From an uncultured Solimonas sp. (GTDB lineage Bacteria; Pseudomonadota; Gammaproteobacteria; Nevskiales; Nevskiaceae): a stretch of 64,000 bases of DNA. The notes under the pieces were generated by a model. That model saw nothing but the letters and a program-made list of their open reading frames with translations, ran no database searches and was not told the origin of the DNA. The stretch lies in assembly GCA_946478985.1 (NCBI GenBank), contig CAMLDZ010000002.1, forward strand, positions 13,452-77,451. The letters run 5' to 3'. The translations under genes and the position numbers were made by a program. This document shows, one piece after another, positions 10,110-18,982 of this stretch (position 1 is its first letter; each line of letters opens with the position of its first letter).

Positions 10110-10717
10110 GGCAGCAGCCGCAGGCTCGGCCCTTCGGCCGTTTGTTCCTGAACGAACTGGCGGCTCGCCAGCAGCGCCGGGCCGACGCGGCTGGCGCCGC
10201 CTTCGGCGCGCACCGTCAGATGCAGGCGGTCGGCCTCGGCGCTGGCCACGGCGACCGCGCGCACGCCGGGCACCGCGCGCACCGCGCTCATCGCGCGGCT
10301 GTAGCCCTGCGCGTCGCGCAGGCCGCTGATCAGCAGCACCACGTCCTCGGCCGGCGCCGCGGTGTAACCCCAGACCGGCAGGCCCAGCGAACGCAGTTGC
10401 TGGTCGAGCGCCGGGCGGTCGAAGGCGGCGACCAGTTCGAGCTGGTCGTCGGCACCGCGCTGGAAGCCGTAGCGCGACACCAGCTGCGGGGCGCGGGCGA
10501 TGATGCCGGCGGCACTGGCCGGCGCGGACGGGCCGCTGACGCGGGCCACGACCTGGCCGAGCGCCTCGCGCAGCGCCTGGTCGCGGCTGGCGGCGCTCTG
10601 GTCGGCCACGCCGACGCGGCCTTCGTAGGGGTTTTCGCCGGCGGCGGGCGCCTGCGCGTGCGTCGGCAGCGCAGCAGCGCCGAGCAGGACGATGACGACA
10701 GCCAGGAGTGCGCGCAT
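10106..10717 (-). CDS. DUF2066 secreted protein
   Basis: A 203-residue protein with a clear signal peptide ([20 protein letters not shown]). The segment [23 protein letters not shown] and the VVARVSG motif are typical of DUF2066 proteins, which neighbour the AI-2E permease/purM locus in gammaproteobacteria and have no established function. It is shorter than many family members. ATG 10717 is chosen because the signal peptide begins there; the frame stays open 43 codons further. It heads the DUF2066-permease-hda chain and diverges from purM. Confidence 0.78.
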   Translation of the reverse strand: MRALLAVVIVLLGAAALPTHAQAPAAGENPYEGRVGVADQSAASRDQALREALGQVVARVSGPSAPASAAGIIARAPQLVSRYGFQRGADDQLELVAAFDRPALDQQLRSLGLPVWGYTAAPAEDVVLLISGLRDAQGYSRAMSAVRAVPGVRAVAVASAEADRLHLTVRAEGGASRVGPALLASRQFVQEQTAEGPSLRLLP

Positions 10718-10855
10718 GCGGAAAATGGGCTCGGTGCGGGTTCGACGCCAAATCGGGACGGGGTCGCGGCTAAAATAGCAGCCCCAACTGACCGCCAGTG
10801 TAACGCGGCGGTGCACCCTCTCCATGGCGAATCGCCAAACAGGCAAGACCCCTCA

Positions 10856-11908
10856 ATGAAGAAAAGCAGCGGCCTCAGCTACCGGGATGCCGGCGTCGAC
10901 ATCGATGCCGGTGACGCGCTGGTCGACGACATCAAGAAGATCGTCAAGGCCACGCAGCGGCCGGAGGTGATCGGCGGTATCGGCGGTTTCGGCGCGCTGG
11001 TCGGTCTGCCGAAGAAGTACAAGAAGCCGGTGCTGGTGTCGGGTACCGACGGCGTCGGCACCAAGCTGCGCCTGGGCATCGACAGCGGCCGCGTGCAGGG
11101 CCTGGGCCAGGACCTGGTCGGCATGTGTGTCAACGACGTGCTGGTGTCGGGCGCCGAGCCGCTGTTCTTCCTCGACTACTACGCCACCGGCAAGCTCGAC
11201 AAGAAAGTGGCCGCGCAGGTCATCAAGGGCATCGCCCAGGGCTGCAAGCTCGCCGGCTGCGCACTGGTCGGCGGCGAGACCGCCGAGATGCCGGGCATGT
11301 ACGCGCAGGGCGACTTCGACCTCGCCGGCTTCTGCGTCGCCGTGGCGGAGAAGTCCAAGCTGATCGACGGCGCCAAGATCAAGGCCGGCGACGTGCTGAT
11401 CGCATTGCCCTCGTCGGGCCCGCATTCCAATGGCTATTCGCTGATCCGCAAGATCCTCGAAGTGTCGCAGGCCGATCTGGCGCAGCCGCTCGGCAAGGGC
11501 ACGCTGGGCGACGCGCTGCTGGCGCCGACCACGATCTACGTCAAGCCCGTGCTCAAGCTGCTCGAACAGGGCTTCGCGATCCGCGGCATGTCGCACATCA
11601 CCGGCGGCGGCATCACCGGCAACCTGCCGCGCTGCTTCCCCAAGGGCCTGGGCGCCGTGGTCGACACGCAGAGCTGGACGCCTCCGGCGGTGTTCGACTG
11701 GCTGCAGCAGGCCGGCGGCGTCGAGCAGGACGAGATGTGGCGGGTGTTCAACAACGGCGTCGGTTTCGTGCTGATCCTGCCGCGCCGCGAGGCGCCGGCG
11801 GCGCTGGCGGCGCTGAAGAAGCTCAAGCTCGCCGCCTGGCAGCTGGGCGAAGTGGTCGCCCTCTCCGGCAAGCGCGGCAAGAAGCAGGACGAAGTGCGCT
11901 TCGTCTGA
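10856..11908 (+). CDS. purM: Phosphoribosylformylglycinamidine cyclo-ligase (AIR synthetase)
   Basis: A 350-residue PurM, which closes the imidazole ring to form aminoimidazole ribonucleotide from FGAM and ATP in purine synthesis. It begins [19 protein letters not shown] and shows the family signatures [42 protein letters not shown], and [10 protein letters not shown]. The open frame extends upstream but ATG 10856 gives the canonical N-terminus. A -10-like TAAAAT lies at 10771-10776 in the 138-base gap shared with the divergent DUF2066 gene. purN follows 25 bases downstream. Confidence 0.98.
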   Translation: MKKSSGLSYRDAGVDIDAGDALVDDIKKIVKATQRPEVIGGIGGFGALVGLPKKYKKPVLVSGTDGVGTKLRLGIDSGRVQGLGQDLVGMCVNDVLVSGAEPLFFLDYYATGKLDKKVAAQVIKGIAQGCKLAGCALVGGETAEMPGMYAQGDFDLAGFCVAVAEKSKLIDGAKIKAGDVLIALPSSGPHSNGYSLIRKILEVSQADLAQPLGKGTLGDALLAPTTIYVKPVLKLLEQGFAIRGMSHITGGGITGNLPRCFPKGLGAVVDTQSWTPPAVFDWLQQAGGVEQDEMWRVFNNGVGFVLILPRREAPAALAALKKLKLAAWQLGEVVALSGKRGKKQDEVRFV

Positions 11909-11933
11909 GCGCCGGCATGACACGGGGGAACGC

Positions 11934-12596
11934 ATGAGCGCGCGCATCGTCGTGCTGGTGTCCGGCGAGGGACGCAACCTGCAGGCGCTGATCGACGCCT
12001 GCAGCGCCGGCCACATCGATGGCCGCATCGTCGGCGTGCTCAGCAACCGCGCCGCGGCGCGCGGCCTGGCCCGCGCCGGCGAGGCCGGCATCGAGACGGC
12101 GGCGATCCCGCATCAGGCCTATCCCACGCGCGAGGCCTTCGACGCGGCGATGGTCGAATGCCTGCAGCGCTGGCAGCCGGACATCGTCGTGCTGGCCGGC
12201 TTCATGCGGATCCTGACGCCGGTCTTCGTGCAGGCCTTCGCCGGCCGCATGCTCAACATCCACCCCTCGCTGCTGCCCCGGCATCCGGGCCTGCATACGC
12301 ATCAGGCGGTGCTCGACGCCGGCGATGCCGAGCACGGCGCCACGGTGCACTTCGTCACCGAGGCGCTGGACGGTGGGCCGGCGATCATTCAGGGGCAATT
12401 CACGGTGGCGCCCGAGGATACGGCGCAAGTGCTCGCCCAACGTGTGATGTCGGAGATCGAGCTGAAGATCTATCCTCAGGCCGTCGCCTGGATGGCACGC
12501 GGCGATCTCCATCTGACCTCCCAGGGAGTCATGTTGAACCAGACCCTGCTCCGCGCTCCGCTCGGCCTTGCGGCCGTCGAGGCCTGCTTCCGATGA
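11934..12596 (+). CDS. purN: Phosphoribosylglycinamide formyltransferase (GAR transformylase)
   Basis: A 220-residue PurN transferring a formyl group from 10-formyl-tetrahydrofolate to GAR. Catalytic residues are visible: Asn108 and His110 in NIHPSLLP, and Asp146 in TEALDGG. The phosphate-binding start VVLVSGEGRNLQALI is typical, with Glu where many homologues have Ser. The partner purM is directly upstream. Its stop overlaps the ATG of a DUF3108 gene, an operon arrangement common in gammaproteobacteria. Confidence 0.97.
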   Translation: MSARIVVLVSGEGRNLQALIDACSAGHIDGRIVGVLSNRAAARGLARAGEAGIETAAIPHQAYPTREAFDAAMVECLQRWQPDIVVLAGFMRILTPVFVQAFAGRMLNIHPSLLPRHPGLHTHQAVLDAGDAEHGATVHFVTEALDGGPAIIQGQFTVAPEDTAQVLAQRVMSEIELKIYPQAVAWMARGDLHLTSQGVMLNQTLLRAPLGLAAVEACFR

Positions 12597-13318
12597 ACGC
12601 GCTCGCGCGCTGGATCTCCGCGCCGCTGCTGGCGTCGTCGCTGCTGGCCGCCGCCGCCGCCGCCGATCCGCAGGCGCCGCTGGCGGCGCGCAGCGACCGC
12701 TACTCGGTGGAGTGGGGCGGCATTTCGCTCGGCGAAGGCGTGATCTCGGTGACGCCGAAGGGTGACGACTGCTTCGAGTACCGTTCCACCACCGATCCGA
12801 TCGCGGTGGTGCGCTGGACCTATGGCAAGCCGACCGAAACCAGCGAGTTCTGCGTGCGCGACGGCAAGGTCCGCGCGCAGCGCTTCGCTTACCGCAACGA
12901 CAAGCGCAGCAAGGACAGTTTCACGCTGGACTTCGACTGGCAGGCGCATCGCGCCAAGCTGATCCACGGCGGCGACGTCACCGAGATCAAGATCGAGGAC
13001 GGCACCACCGATCGTTTCTCGGTGCGCGAGGCGGTGCGCTTGTGGGTGATCGACGTCAAGGCCAGGACCGGCGCCGAACAGGACTTCAGCTTCATCGACG
13101 ACGACGATCTGCGCCGCTATCGCTTCGCCATCAAGGGCGTCGAGACGGTGAAGACCGCGGCCGGCAGTTTCGAGACCATCCGCGTCGAGCGCATCGACAA
13201 CCCGAAGAAGTCATACCGCTACTGGCTGGCACCGGCGCACGGCTATGTGCCGGTGAAGATCGAGCACATCAACAAGGGCAAGGTCGAGCTGCGCATGTCG
13301 CTGCTGCCGCCCAAGTAG
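12593..13318 (+). CDS. DUF3108 periplasmic protein
   Basis: A 241-residue protein with an N-terminal signal peptide (APLLASSLLAAAAAADP) followed by a beta-rich domain beginning YSVEWGGISLGEGVIS, and containing RVERIDNPKKSYRYWLAP and GYVPVKIEH, characteristic of DUF3108. The family is predicted to be a secreted beta-barrel-like or lipid-binding fold of unknown role. ATG 12593 overlaps the purN stop, so it is probably expressed with purMN although no purine role is evident. It converges on the NUDIX-MBL gene 10 bases away. Confidence 0.82.
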   Translation: MNALARWISAPLLASSLLAAAAAADPQAPLAARSDRYSVEWGGISLGEGVISVTPKGDDCFEYRSTTDPIAVVRWTYGKPTETSEFCVRDGKVRAQRFAYRNDKRSKDSFTLDFDWQAHRAKLIHGGDVTEIKIEDGTTDRFSVREAVRLWVIDVKARTGAEQDFSFIDDDDLRRYRFAIKGVETVKTAAGSFETIRVERIDNPKKSYRYWLAPAHGYVPVKIEHINKGKVELRMSLLPPK

Positions 13319-13328
13319 ATCGAACAGC

Positions 13329-14672
13329 TCAAGCGGCTTCGAGCGCGCCCTCGGCGCGCAGCTTGTCGAGATGGCTTTCGATGTTCATCCGCGCCAGCGG
13401 CAGCAGGCGCGAATCCAGGCCCGGATAGACCTGCGCGAGGATCGCGTCGAGATCGCGGCCACCGCGCCACAGCTCCAGCACCTGCTGCTCGCGCAGCTGC
13501 CGGTGCCGCAGCGTTTCCTCCAGCCGGTGCACGGTGCCCAGCGCCGGACCGTGCGAGGGGATGATGACGCGCGGATTGAGCGCGATCAGCCGCTGCAGCG
13601 AGGCGTAGTACTTGCGCATGTCGCCTTCGGGCTTCTTGATGACGACGGTGCCGATGCCCTGGATCAGGTCGCCGACGATGCACCAGGCGTACGAGTCCGG
13701 CATCAGCGCCAGCTGGCCTTCATCGTGGCCGGGCACTTCGTAGATGCGCACCGGCTCGCCGAGCCAGCGGCAGATCAGATCGCCGTCGCGGTAGTGATGG
13801 ACGTCGAGATCGGCGAAGTAGTCCTGGCCGTGCGCGCCGAGGATGCGTCGCTGCGTGTCCTCCGACATGCCGATCGGCACGCCGAACTGCCGCGCCAGAT
13901 CCGGCGCGCGCTCATGGTGATCCGGATGATGGTGAGTGAGGAAGACCTCGTGGATGCCGTAGTGCCGTACCAGTTCGCTCAGGCGCTGCATCTCCTCGTC
14001 GCTGGCCGGCGAGGGATCGACGAGGATGCGGTGCGACTGCGAGTCGCCGAGCAGGAAGCAGTTGGTATGCGCCGCCGGCGGCAGGGTGTTGGAGCGCACC
14101 ATCAGGTTGCGCACACCGACCACGTGCTCGTAGGCCAGCAGCGGCGCCTGGAAGGCCTGATCCAGATCGTCGATCCGCGTCGCCTGCAGATCGCGCTCCA
14201 GCGCGCGCAGCACCGCCAGCGTCGGCGGCGCCAGCAGCAGCTCACCGCGCCGGTATTGCGCCAGCCAGTCGCGCGGCCGCGCCCAGCCGGCGTGGCCGAT
14301 CTCCCGCGTGTCCGCCTGCAGCGCCGGCTTGTGGTCGAGCTGCACGCGGAAGAAATGCGTGTTGAAGCGCCAGGCGGCGCCGGGCGGTGTCAGCGCGGTG
14401 CCGAGCGCATCGATCCGCGGAGCCGCGGCGAGCGCCGCAAGGTCCAGCTGCAGTTCCTCCTGCAGCTCGCGCAGCAGGGCACGCATCAGCCGTGGTTCGT
14501 GCGCGCCGCAGAACGCCGGCAGCGGCGCGCCCTGCGCGTCTGCCTCGTCGACCTTGCCGCCGGGGAAAGCCTGAAAGCCGGAGAATGCCGCCAGGAACGG
14601 CTGGCGATAGACCATCAGCAGCTCCTCGCCGCAGAGGATCACCGCCGTCACCGCTTCGAGGATTTTCGTCAT
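13329..14672 (-). CDS. NUDIX hydrolase fused to metallo-beta-lactamase-fold hydrolase
   Basis: A 447-residue two-domain protein. Residues 1-165 form a NUDIX domain (FQAFPGGKVDE, later RALLRELQEEL carrying the REUXEE core); the NUDIX box is stretched by about 17 residues between GGKVD and the RE helix, as in the NUDT19/CoA-pyrophosphatase branch. From about 190 a metallo-beta-lactamase domain follows with the zinc motif THHHPDHH, the GHDEGQLAL strand and IIPSHGPALGTV, resembling the LACTB2 hydrolase family. The substrate is unknown; NUDT19-like members cleave CoA esters, LACTB2 cleaves RNA. It stands alone, divergent from a lipoprotein gene. Confidence 0.88.
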   Translation of the reverse strand: MTKILEAVTAVILCGEELLMVYRQPFLAAFSGFQAFPGGKVDEADAQGAPLPAFCGAHEPRLMRALLRELQEELQLDLAALAAAPRIDALGTALTPPGAAWRFNTHFFRVQLDHKPALQADTREIGHAGWARPRDWLAQYRRGELLLAPPTLAVLRALERDLQATRIDDLDQAFQAPLLAYEHVVGVRNLMVRSNTLPPAAHTNCFLLGDSQSHRILVDPSPASDEEMQRLSELVRHYGIHEVFLTHHHPDHHERAPDLARQFGVPIGMSEDTQRRILGAHGQDYFADLDVHHYRDGDLICRWLGEPVRIYEVPGHDEGQLALMPDSYAWCIVGDLIQGIGTVVIKKPEGDMRKYYASLQRLIALNPRVIIPSHGPALGTVHRLEETLRHRQLREQQVLELWRGGRDLDAILAQVYPGLDSRLLPLARMNIESHLDKLRAEGALEAA

Positions 14673-14721
14673 GCGGCATTATCGCGCCCTGCCGCCGCGA
14701 CGGTCACGTGAGGGAATGTTC

Positions 14722-15510
14722 ATGCCGGCTGCCTATCGCCATCTGCTCAAGCTTGCCCTCGTGTTCGTGTCCGTCTGCGGCCTGAGCGGATGTCTGGGGC
14801 GCGCCAAGCCGGCGGAGCCGATGCCGACGCACTGGATCCCGTCACCGGTCGGCGATCCCGAAGCGCTGGTGATCGTGCTGCCCGGCCGCGCCGACGACGT
14901 CGCGGGTCTGTATGAGGCCGGCATCGCTCAGGCGATCCAGCGCGGCTGGCCGGAAGCCGATGTGCTGCTGGCCGGCGCGACGCTGCCGTACTACCTGGCA
15001 GGCGATCTGCCGCAGCGCCTGCACGATCGGCTGATCGCACCGCTGCGCAGTCGTTACCGGCAGATCTGGTTGCTCGGCGCTTCGATGGGCGGCCTGGGCA
15101 CGCTGCTCTACGAACACGAGTATCAGGACCAGCTTGATGGCCTGGTGCTGATGGCGCCTTACATGGGCGAACGCAAGCTGATCCGGGACGTCCGCGACGC
15201 CGGCGGGCCGGCGCGGTGGCAGCCGGGGCCGCAAGCGGTGTCGCTGCAAGAGGGCGAACCCCGCCGCGAGGCCTGGCGCGTGGTCAAGCGCTGGAGCGAG
15301 CGGCCGGCGCGTGCGCAGCAGGTCTGGCTTGCCGTGGGGCGCGACGATCCGTTTCTGGAAGTCGCCGACATGATTGCGCCGCTGCTGCCGGCAGACCACT
15401 ATCTGGCGCTCGACGGCGGCCACCGCTGGACCGTCTGGAATGCCGCCGCCACCGAAATCTTCGCCGCCGAGCGCCAGCGCTACCGTCAACATGAGCCGCA
15501 CTCCGACTGA
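14722..15510 (+). CDS. Alpha/beta-hydrolase lipoprotein
   Basis: A 262-residue predicted lipoprotein: hydrophobic helix LKLALVFVSVCGLSGC ending in an LSGC lipobox. The alpha/beta-hydrolase fold follows, with nucleophile elbow GASMGGLG (Ser about 123), a late Asp in AVGRDDPFLE and a His in DGGHRWTVW, completing a Ser-Asp-His triad. Start ATG 14722 is preferred because GAGGGA lies six bases upstream; ATG 14716 is also in frame. The 3' end overlaps the ABC exporter gene by 20 bases, so the two are probably co-expressed. Substrate not predictable. Confidence 0.8.
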   Translation: MPAAYRHLLKLALVFVSVCGLSGCLGRAKPAEPMPTHWIPSPVGDPEALVIVLPGRADDVAGLYEAGIAQAIQRGWPEADVLLAGATLPYYLAGDLPQRLHDRLIAPLRSRYRQIWLLGASMGGLGTLLYEHEYQDQLDGLVLMAPYMGERKLIRDVRDAGGPARWQPGPQAVSLQEGEPRREAWRVVKRWSERPARAQQVWLAVGRDDPFLEVADMIAPLLPADHYLALDGGHRWTVWNAAATEIFAAERQRYRQHEPHSD

Positions 15511-17251
15511 CAGCAAAACCCGCCGCTTCGGCGCGCTCGCTGGCCTGAAGCCGTTCATCCGGCCCTACCGCTGGCGCCTGCTCGCCGCGCTGGCACTGCT
15601 GTGCCTCAGCTCCGTGGCGTTTCTGGTGGTGCCGCTGGCGTTCCGTGATCTGATCGATCATGGCTTTGTCGGCGGTGGTGCCGTGGGCTCGCACTTCCTG
15701 CTGCTGTTCGTGATCGCGGTGCTGTGGGCGATCGCCACCGCGCTGCGCTTCTACCAGGTCAGCTGGATCGGCGAGCGCGTCACTGCCGATCTGCGCAGCG
15801 CCGTCTATCGCCGCATGCTGCAGCAGTCGCCGCAGTACTTCGAAACCACGCGAACCGGCGAAGTGCTGTCGCGGCTGACCGGCGACACCACGCTGGTGCA
15901 GACCGTGGTCGGCTCCTCGGCGTCGATGGGCCTGCGTTCGCTGTTCCAGTTCGCCGGCGGCCTGCTGATGCTGGCGGTCACCAGCGCCACGCTGTTCGCG
16001 GTGACGCTGGTGCTGCTGCTGGTCGTGGTCGCGCCGCTGGTCTGGGCGGCGCGGCGCGTGCGCAAGCTGTCGCGTGAATCGCAGGACCGCATCGCCGACA
16101 GCTCGGCCGTCGCCGGTGAGGTGCTCAATGCGATCCCGACGGTGCAGGCCTTCACCAGCGAGGCATTCGAGGATGCGCGCTTCACGGGCGCCGTCGAGCG
16201 CAGCTTCTCCAGTGCGATGCGTCGCACGCGGATGCGGGCGTGGATGACCGGCGGCGTGATTGCCGGCGTGTTCGGCGCGATCGTCTTCGTGCTCTGGCTC
16301 GGTGCGCAGGCGGTGATCGCCGGCACCATGACTGCCGGGGCACTGGCCTCGTTCGTGATGTACGCAGCGATCACCGCCGGCGGTGTCGGCGTGCTTGCCG
16401 AAGTCTGGGGCGAGGTGATGCGTGCTGCCGGCGCCACCGAGCGGCTGATGGAGCTGCTGGCGGTGCAGCCGAGCATTGCGGCGCCAGCGGCGCCGACGCA
16501 GCTGCCTGCCTGCACGCAGGCCCGCGTCCAGTTCGAACACGTGCAGTTCCGCTACCCGTCGCGGCCGCAGACGCCGGCGCTGGACGACTTCACGCTGGAC
16601 ATCGCTGCCGGCGAGACGGTGGCGCTGGTCGGGCCCAGCGGCGCCGGCAAGACCACCAGCTTCCAGCTGCTGCAGCGCTTCTTCGATGTCGACGGCGGTG
16701 TCATCCGCTTCAACGGCATCGATCTGCGCGAGCTCGATCCGCGGGCCTTGCGCGCGCAGATCGGCATCGTGCCGCAGGAGCCGGTGCTGTTTTCCGCCGA
16801 CGCCTGCGAGAACATCCGCTACGGCCGCCAGGACGCCAGCGACGAGGAGGTGATCGCCGCTGCGCGTACCGCGCTGGCCGACGAGTTCATCAGGCGCCTG
16901 CCGGACGGCTACAAAACCTTTCTCGGCGAGCGCGGCCTGCGCCTGTCCGGCGGTCAGCGCCAGCGCATCGCCATCGCCCGCGCGGTGCTGAAGAACCCGC
17001 CGCTGCTGCTGCTCGACGAGGCCACCAGCAGCCTCGATGCGGAAAGCGAAGCACTCGTGCAGCGCGGCCTGGAGGCGGCGATGCGCGGCCGCACCACGCT
17101 GATCATTGCCCACCGCCTGGCCACCGTGCAGCGTGCCGACCGCATCGTCGTGCTCGAACGCGGCCGCATCGTCGAAATCGGCACCCCGGCCGAGCTGGCG
17201 CGCAGCGGCGGCCTCTACGCGCGGCTGGCGAGCCTGCAGCTGGTGGCATGA
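15491..17251 (+). CDS. ABC exporter, fused permease-ATPase (MsbA/subfamily B type)
   Basis: A 586-residue half-transporter. Six transmembrane helices occupy about 25-310, followed by a nucleotide-binding domain with Walker A GPSGAGKTT, the Q-loop in VPQEPVLF, signature LSGGQRQR, Walker B LLLLDEATSS and the switch His in IIAHRL. It should work as a homodimer exporting a lipid, peptide or drug; 'ABC transporter transmembrane domain, subfamily B' is as far as sequence allows. ATG 15491 lies inside the 3' end of the upstream hydrolase gene. Confidence 0.92.
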   Translation: MSRTPTDSKTRRFGALAGLKPFIRPYRWRLLAALALLCLSSVAFLVVPLAFRDLIDHGFVGGGAVGSHFLLLFVIAVLWAIATALRFYQVSWIGERVTADLRSAVYRRMLQQSPQYFETTRTGEVLSRLTGDTTLVQTVVGSSASMGLRSLFQFAGGLLMLAVTSATLFAVTLVLLLVVVAPLVWAARRVRKLSRESQDRIADSSAVAGEVLNAIPTVQAFTSEAFEDARFTGAVERSFSSAMRRTRMRAWMTGGVIAGVFGAIVFVLWLGAQAVIAGTMTAGALASFVMYAAITAGGVGVLAEVWGEVMRAAGATERLMELLAVQPSIAAPAAPTQLPACTQARVQFEHVQFRYPSRPQTPALDDFTLDIAAGETVALVGPSGAGKTTSFQLLQRFFDVDGGVIRFNGIDLRELDPRALRAQIGIVPQEPVLFSADACENIRYGRQDASDEEVIAAARTALADEFIRRLPDGYKTFLGERGLRLSGGQRQRIAIARAVLKNPPLLLLDEATSSLDAESEALVQRGLEAAMRGRTTLIIAHRLATVQRADRIVVLERGRIVEIGTPAELARSGGLYARLASLQLVA

Positions 17252-17315
17252 TTCGCCCGGGGCGAACGCCCGCGTTCGCTACACTTACATTCCAAACTTT
17301 AAAACCCCTCCCGCC

Positions 17316-18464
17316 ATGAACCGTCTACAGGCCGTCCACACGCTCGGGCAATCGCTCTGGATCGACTACATCCGCCGCGACCTGATTGCCAGCGGCGCCC
17401 TGCGCCGGCTGATCGAGCAGGACGCGATCCGCGGCCTGACCTCCAACCCGGCGATCTTCGAGAAGGCGATCGGCAGCAGCAGCGATTACGACGCCAGCCT
17501 GCAGGCGCAGGTCGCCGCCGGCGTGCGCGATGCCGGCGCCCTGTTCGAGCATCTGGCGATCGACGACATCCGCGCCGCCGCCGACGAGTTCCGTCGAATC
17601 TACGACCAGACGCGCGCCGCCGATGGCTACGTCAGCCTGGAAGTCTCGCCGCGGCTCGCGCATGACGCGGCGGGCACCATCGAGCAGGCGCGCCGGCTGT
17701 GGGCGGCGGTGGCGCGCGACAATCTGATGATCAAGGTGCCGGGCACGCCGGCTGGCGTCGAGGCCGTGCGCACGCTGATCGGCGAGGGCATCAACGTCAA
17801 CATCACGCTGCTGTTCTCGCGGCCGGCGTATCTGGCGGTCGCGCAGGCCTACATCGACGGCGTCGAGCACTGGGTGCAGCGTGGCGGCGATGCCGGCCGC
17901 ATCGCCAGCGTCGCGAGCTTTTTTGTCAGCCGTATCGATACCGCCGTCGATGCCGAGCTCGAGCAGCGCGCCGCCAGCGCCGACGCGGCGACAGCAGCGC
18001 GCCTGCGCGCGCTGGCCGGCAAGACCGCGATCGCCAACGCGCGGCTGGCCTATCAGGACTTCAAGGCGCTGTTCGCCAGCGAACGCTGGCAGGCGCTGGC
18101 GCATCAGCACCGCGCGCGGCCGCAGCGCCTGCTGTGGGCCAGCACCGGTACCAAGAATCCGGCGTTCCGCGACACGCTGTACGTCGAAGAGCTGATCGGC
18201 GTCGACACCGTCAACACCGTGCCACCGGCCACGCTGGACGCGTTCCGCGATCACGGCGACGCGCGCTCGTTGCTCGAGCATGCGCTTGCCGATGCGCGCC
18301 AGGTGTTCGAGGACATTGCCGCGCTGCAGATTCCGTTCGCGACGATTGCCGAACGTCTGGTCGCCGAAGGCGTGCAGCTGTTCATCGATGCCGATGACAA
18401 GCTGCTGGCGGCAGTGGCCGCCAAGCGTGACGCGCCCGGATTCATCGACATGAGCGGTCGATGA
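17316..18464 (+). CDS. tal: Transaldolase
   Basis: A 382-residue transaldolase of the longer bacterial type. It moves a dihydroxyacetone unit between sugar phosphates in the non-oxidative pentose phosphate pathway. Seen in the sequence: QSLWIDYIRR at the N-terminus (Asp17), GLTSNPAIFEKAI, the Schiff-base Lys140 in NLMIKVPGT, NVNITLLFS, and VASFFVSRID. ATG 17316 gives the canonical MNRLQAVHTLGQSLW start. No clear Shine-Dalgarno is present. It appears monocistronic, downstream of the ABC exporter and ahead of a stand-alone BON gene. Confidence 0.95.
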   Translation: MNRLQAVHTLGQSLWIDYIRRDLIASGALRRLIEQDAIRGLTSNPAIFEKAIGSSSDYDASLQAQVAAGVRDAGALFEHLAIDDIRAAADEFRRIYDQTRAADGYVSLEVSPRLAHDAAGTIEQARRLWAAVARDNLMIKVPGTPAGVEAVRTLIGEGINVNITLLFSRPAYLAVAQAYIDGVEHWVQRGGDAGRIASVASFFVSRIDTAVDAELEQRAASADAATAARLRALAGKTAIANARLAYQDFKALFASERWQALAHQHRARPQRLLWASTGTKNPAFRDTLYVEELIGVDTVNTVPPATLDAFRDHGDARSLLEHALADARQVFEDIAALQIPFATIAERLVAEGVQLFIDADDKLLAAVAAKRDAPGFIDMSGR

Positions 18465-18570
18465 ATCGTAAGTAGCGGAAAATTAAGGGCGAATTCAGAG
18501 CCTCCTGACAGTATGGACGGGCACCGTCGGCACTTTGCCGGCGCGCCATGTCGATAACAGGAGGTTCCCC

Positions 18571-18915
18571 ATGAAGATCCGCACTCTGATGTTGGCCACG
18601 GCCCTGACGTTCGCCGCCGCGCCGCTGCTGAGCGCCCACGCCGAGTCGACGACGACCGCCACGGACGCCAGGAAGAGTGAAACCGGCCAGTACGTCTCCG
18701 ACGCGGCGGTCACCGCCAAGGTCAAGTCGGCGCTGCTGGCCGAAAAGGGCCTGAAGGCCACCGACATCACGGTCGAGACCAGCAATGGCACCGTGCAGCT
18801 GGCGGGCTTCGTCGGCAACCAGGGGCAGATCGCCCAGGCCGAATCCGTCGCCAAGGGTGTCAAGGGCGTCAAGGACGTGAAAAACGATCTGCGCCTGAAG
18901 GCCGCAACCGAGTGA
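18571..18915 (+). CDS. Periplasmic BON-domain protein (OsmY-like)
   Basis: A 114-residue protein with a signal peptide (LMLATALTFAAAPLLSAHA) and one BON domain: VSDAAVTAKVKSALLAEKGL, then ITVETSNGTVQLAGFV and GVKDVKNDLRL. BON domains bind phospholipid or membranes, and OsmY-type members protect the envelope in osmotic and stationary-phase stress. The start is well supported by AGGAGG eight bases ahead. It is flanked by non-coding DNA and a strong terminator, so it is a single-gene transcript. Stress induction is inferred from the family. Confidence 0.88.
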   Translation: MKIRTLMLATALTFAAAPLLSAHAESTTTATDARKSETGQYVSDAAVTAKVKSALLAEKGLKATDITVETSNGTVQLAGFVGNQGQIAQAESVAKGVKGVKDVKNDLRLKAATE

Positions 18916-18936
18916 GTTCGATCTGCTTGCTCGCAC

Positions 18937-18968
18937 GCCCGCCGTCGCCACGCGACGGCGGGCTTTTT
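18937..18968 (+). terminator. Intrinsic terminator after the BON gene
   Basis: A perfect 12-bp stem (GCCCGCCGTCGC with GCGACGGCGGGC), a 3-base loop and five T, 22 bases past the BON gene stop. It also separates that gene from the convergent egtD. Confidence 0.9.
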
Positions 18969-18982
18969 CATGCCGCGCCGCG

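Noticed and set aside
9081..10151. Long plus-strand frame opposite the AI-2E permease
   Set aside because: His/Gln/Arg-rich antisense translation; the minus strand has membrane helices and family signatures.
15284..17113. 609-codon minus-strand frame opposite the ABC exporter
   Set aside because: Antisense shadow; the plus strand has all ABC motifs.
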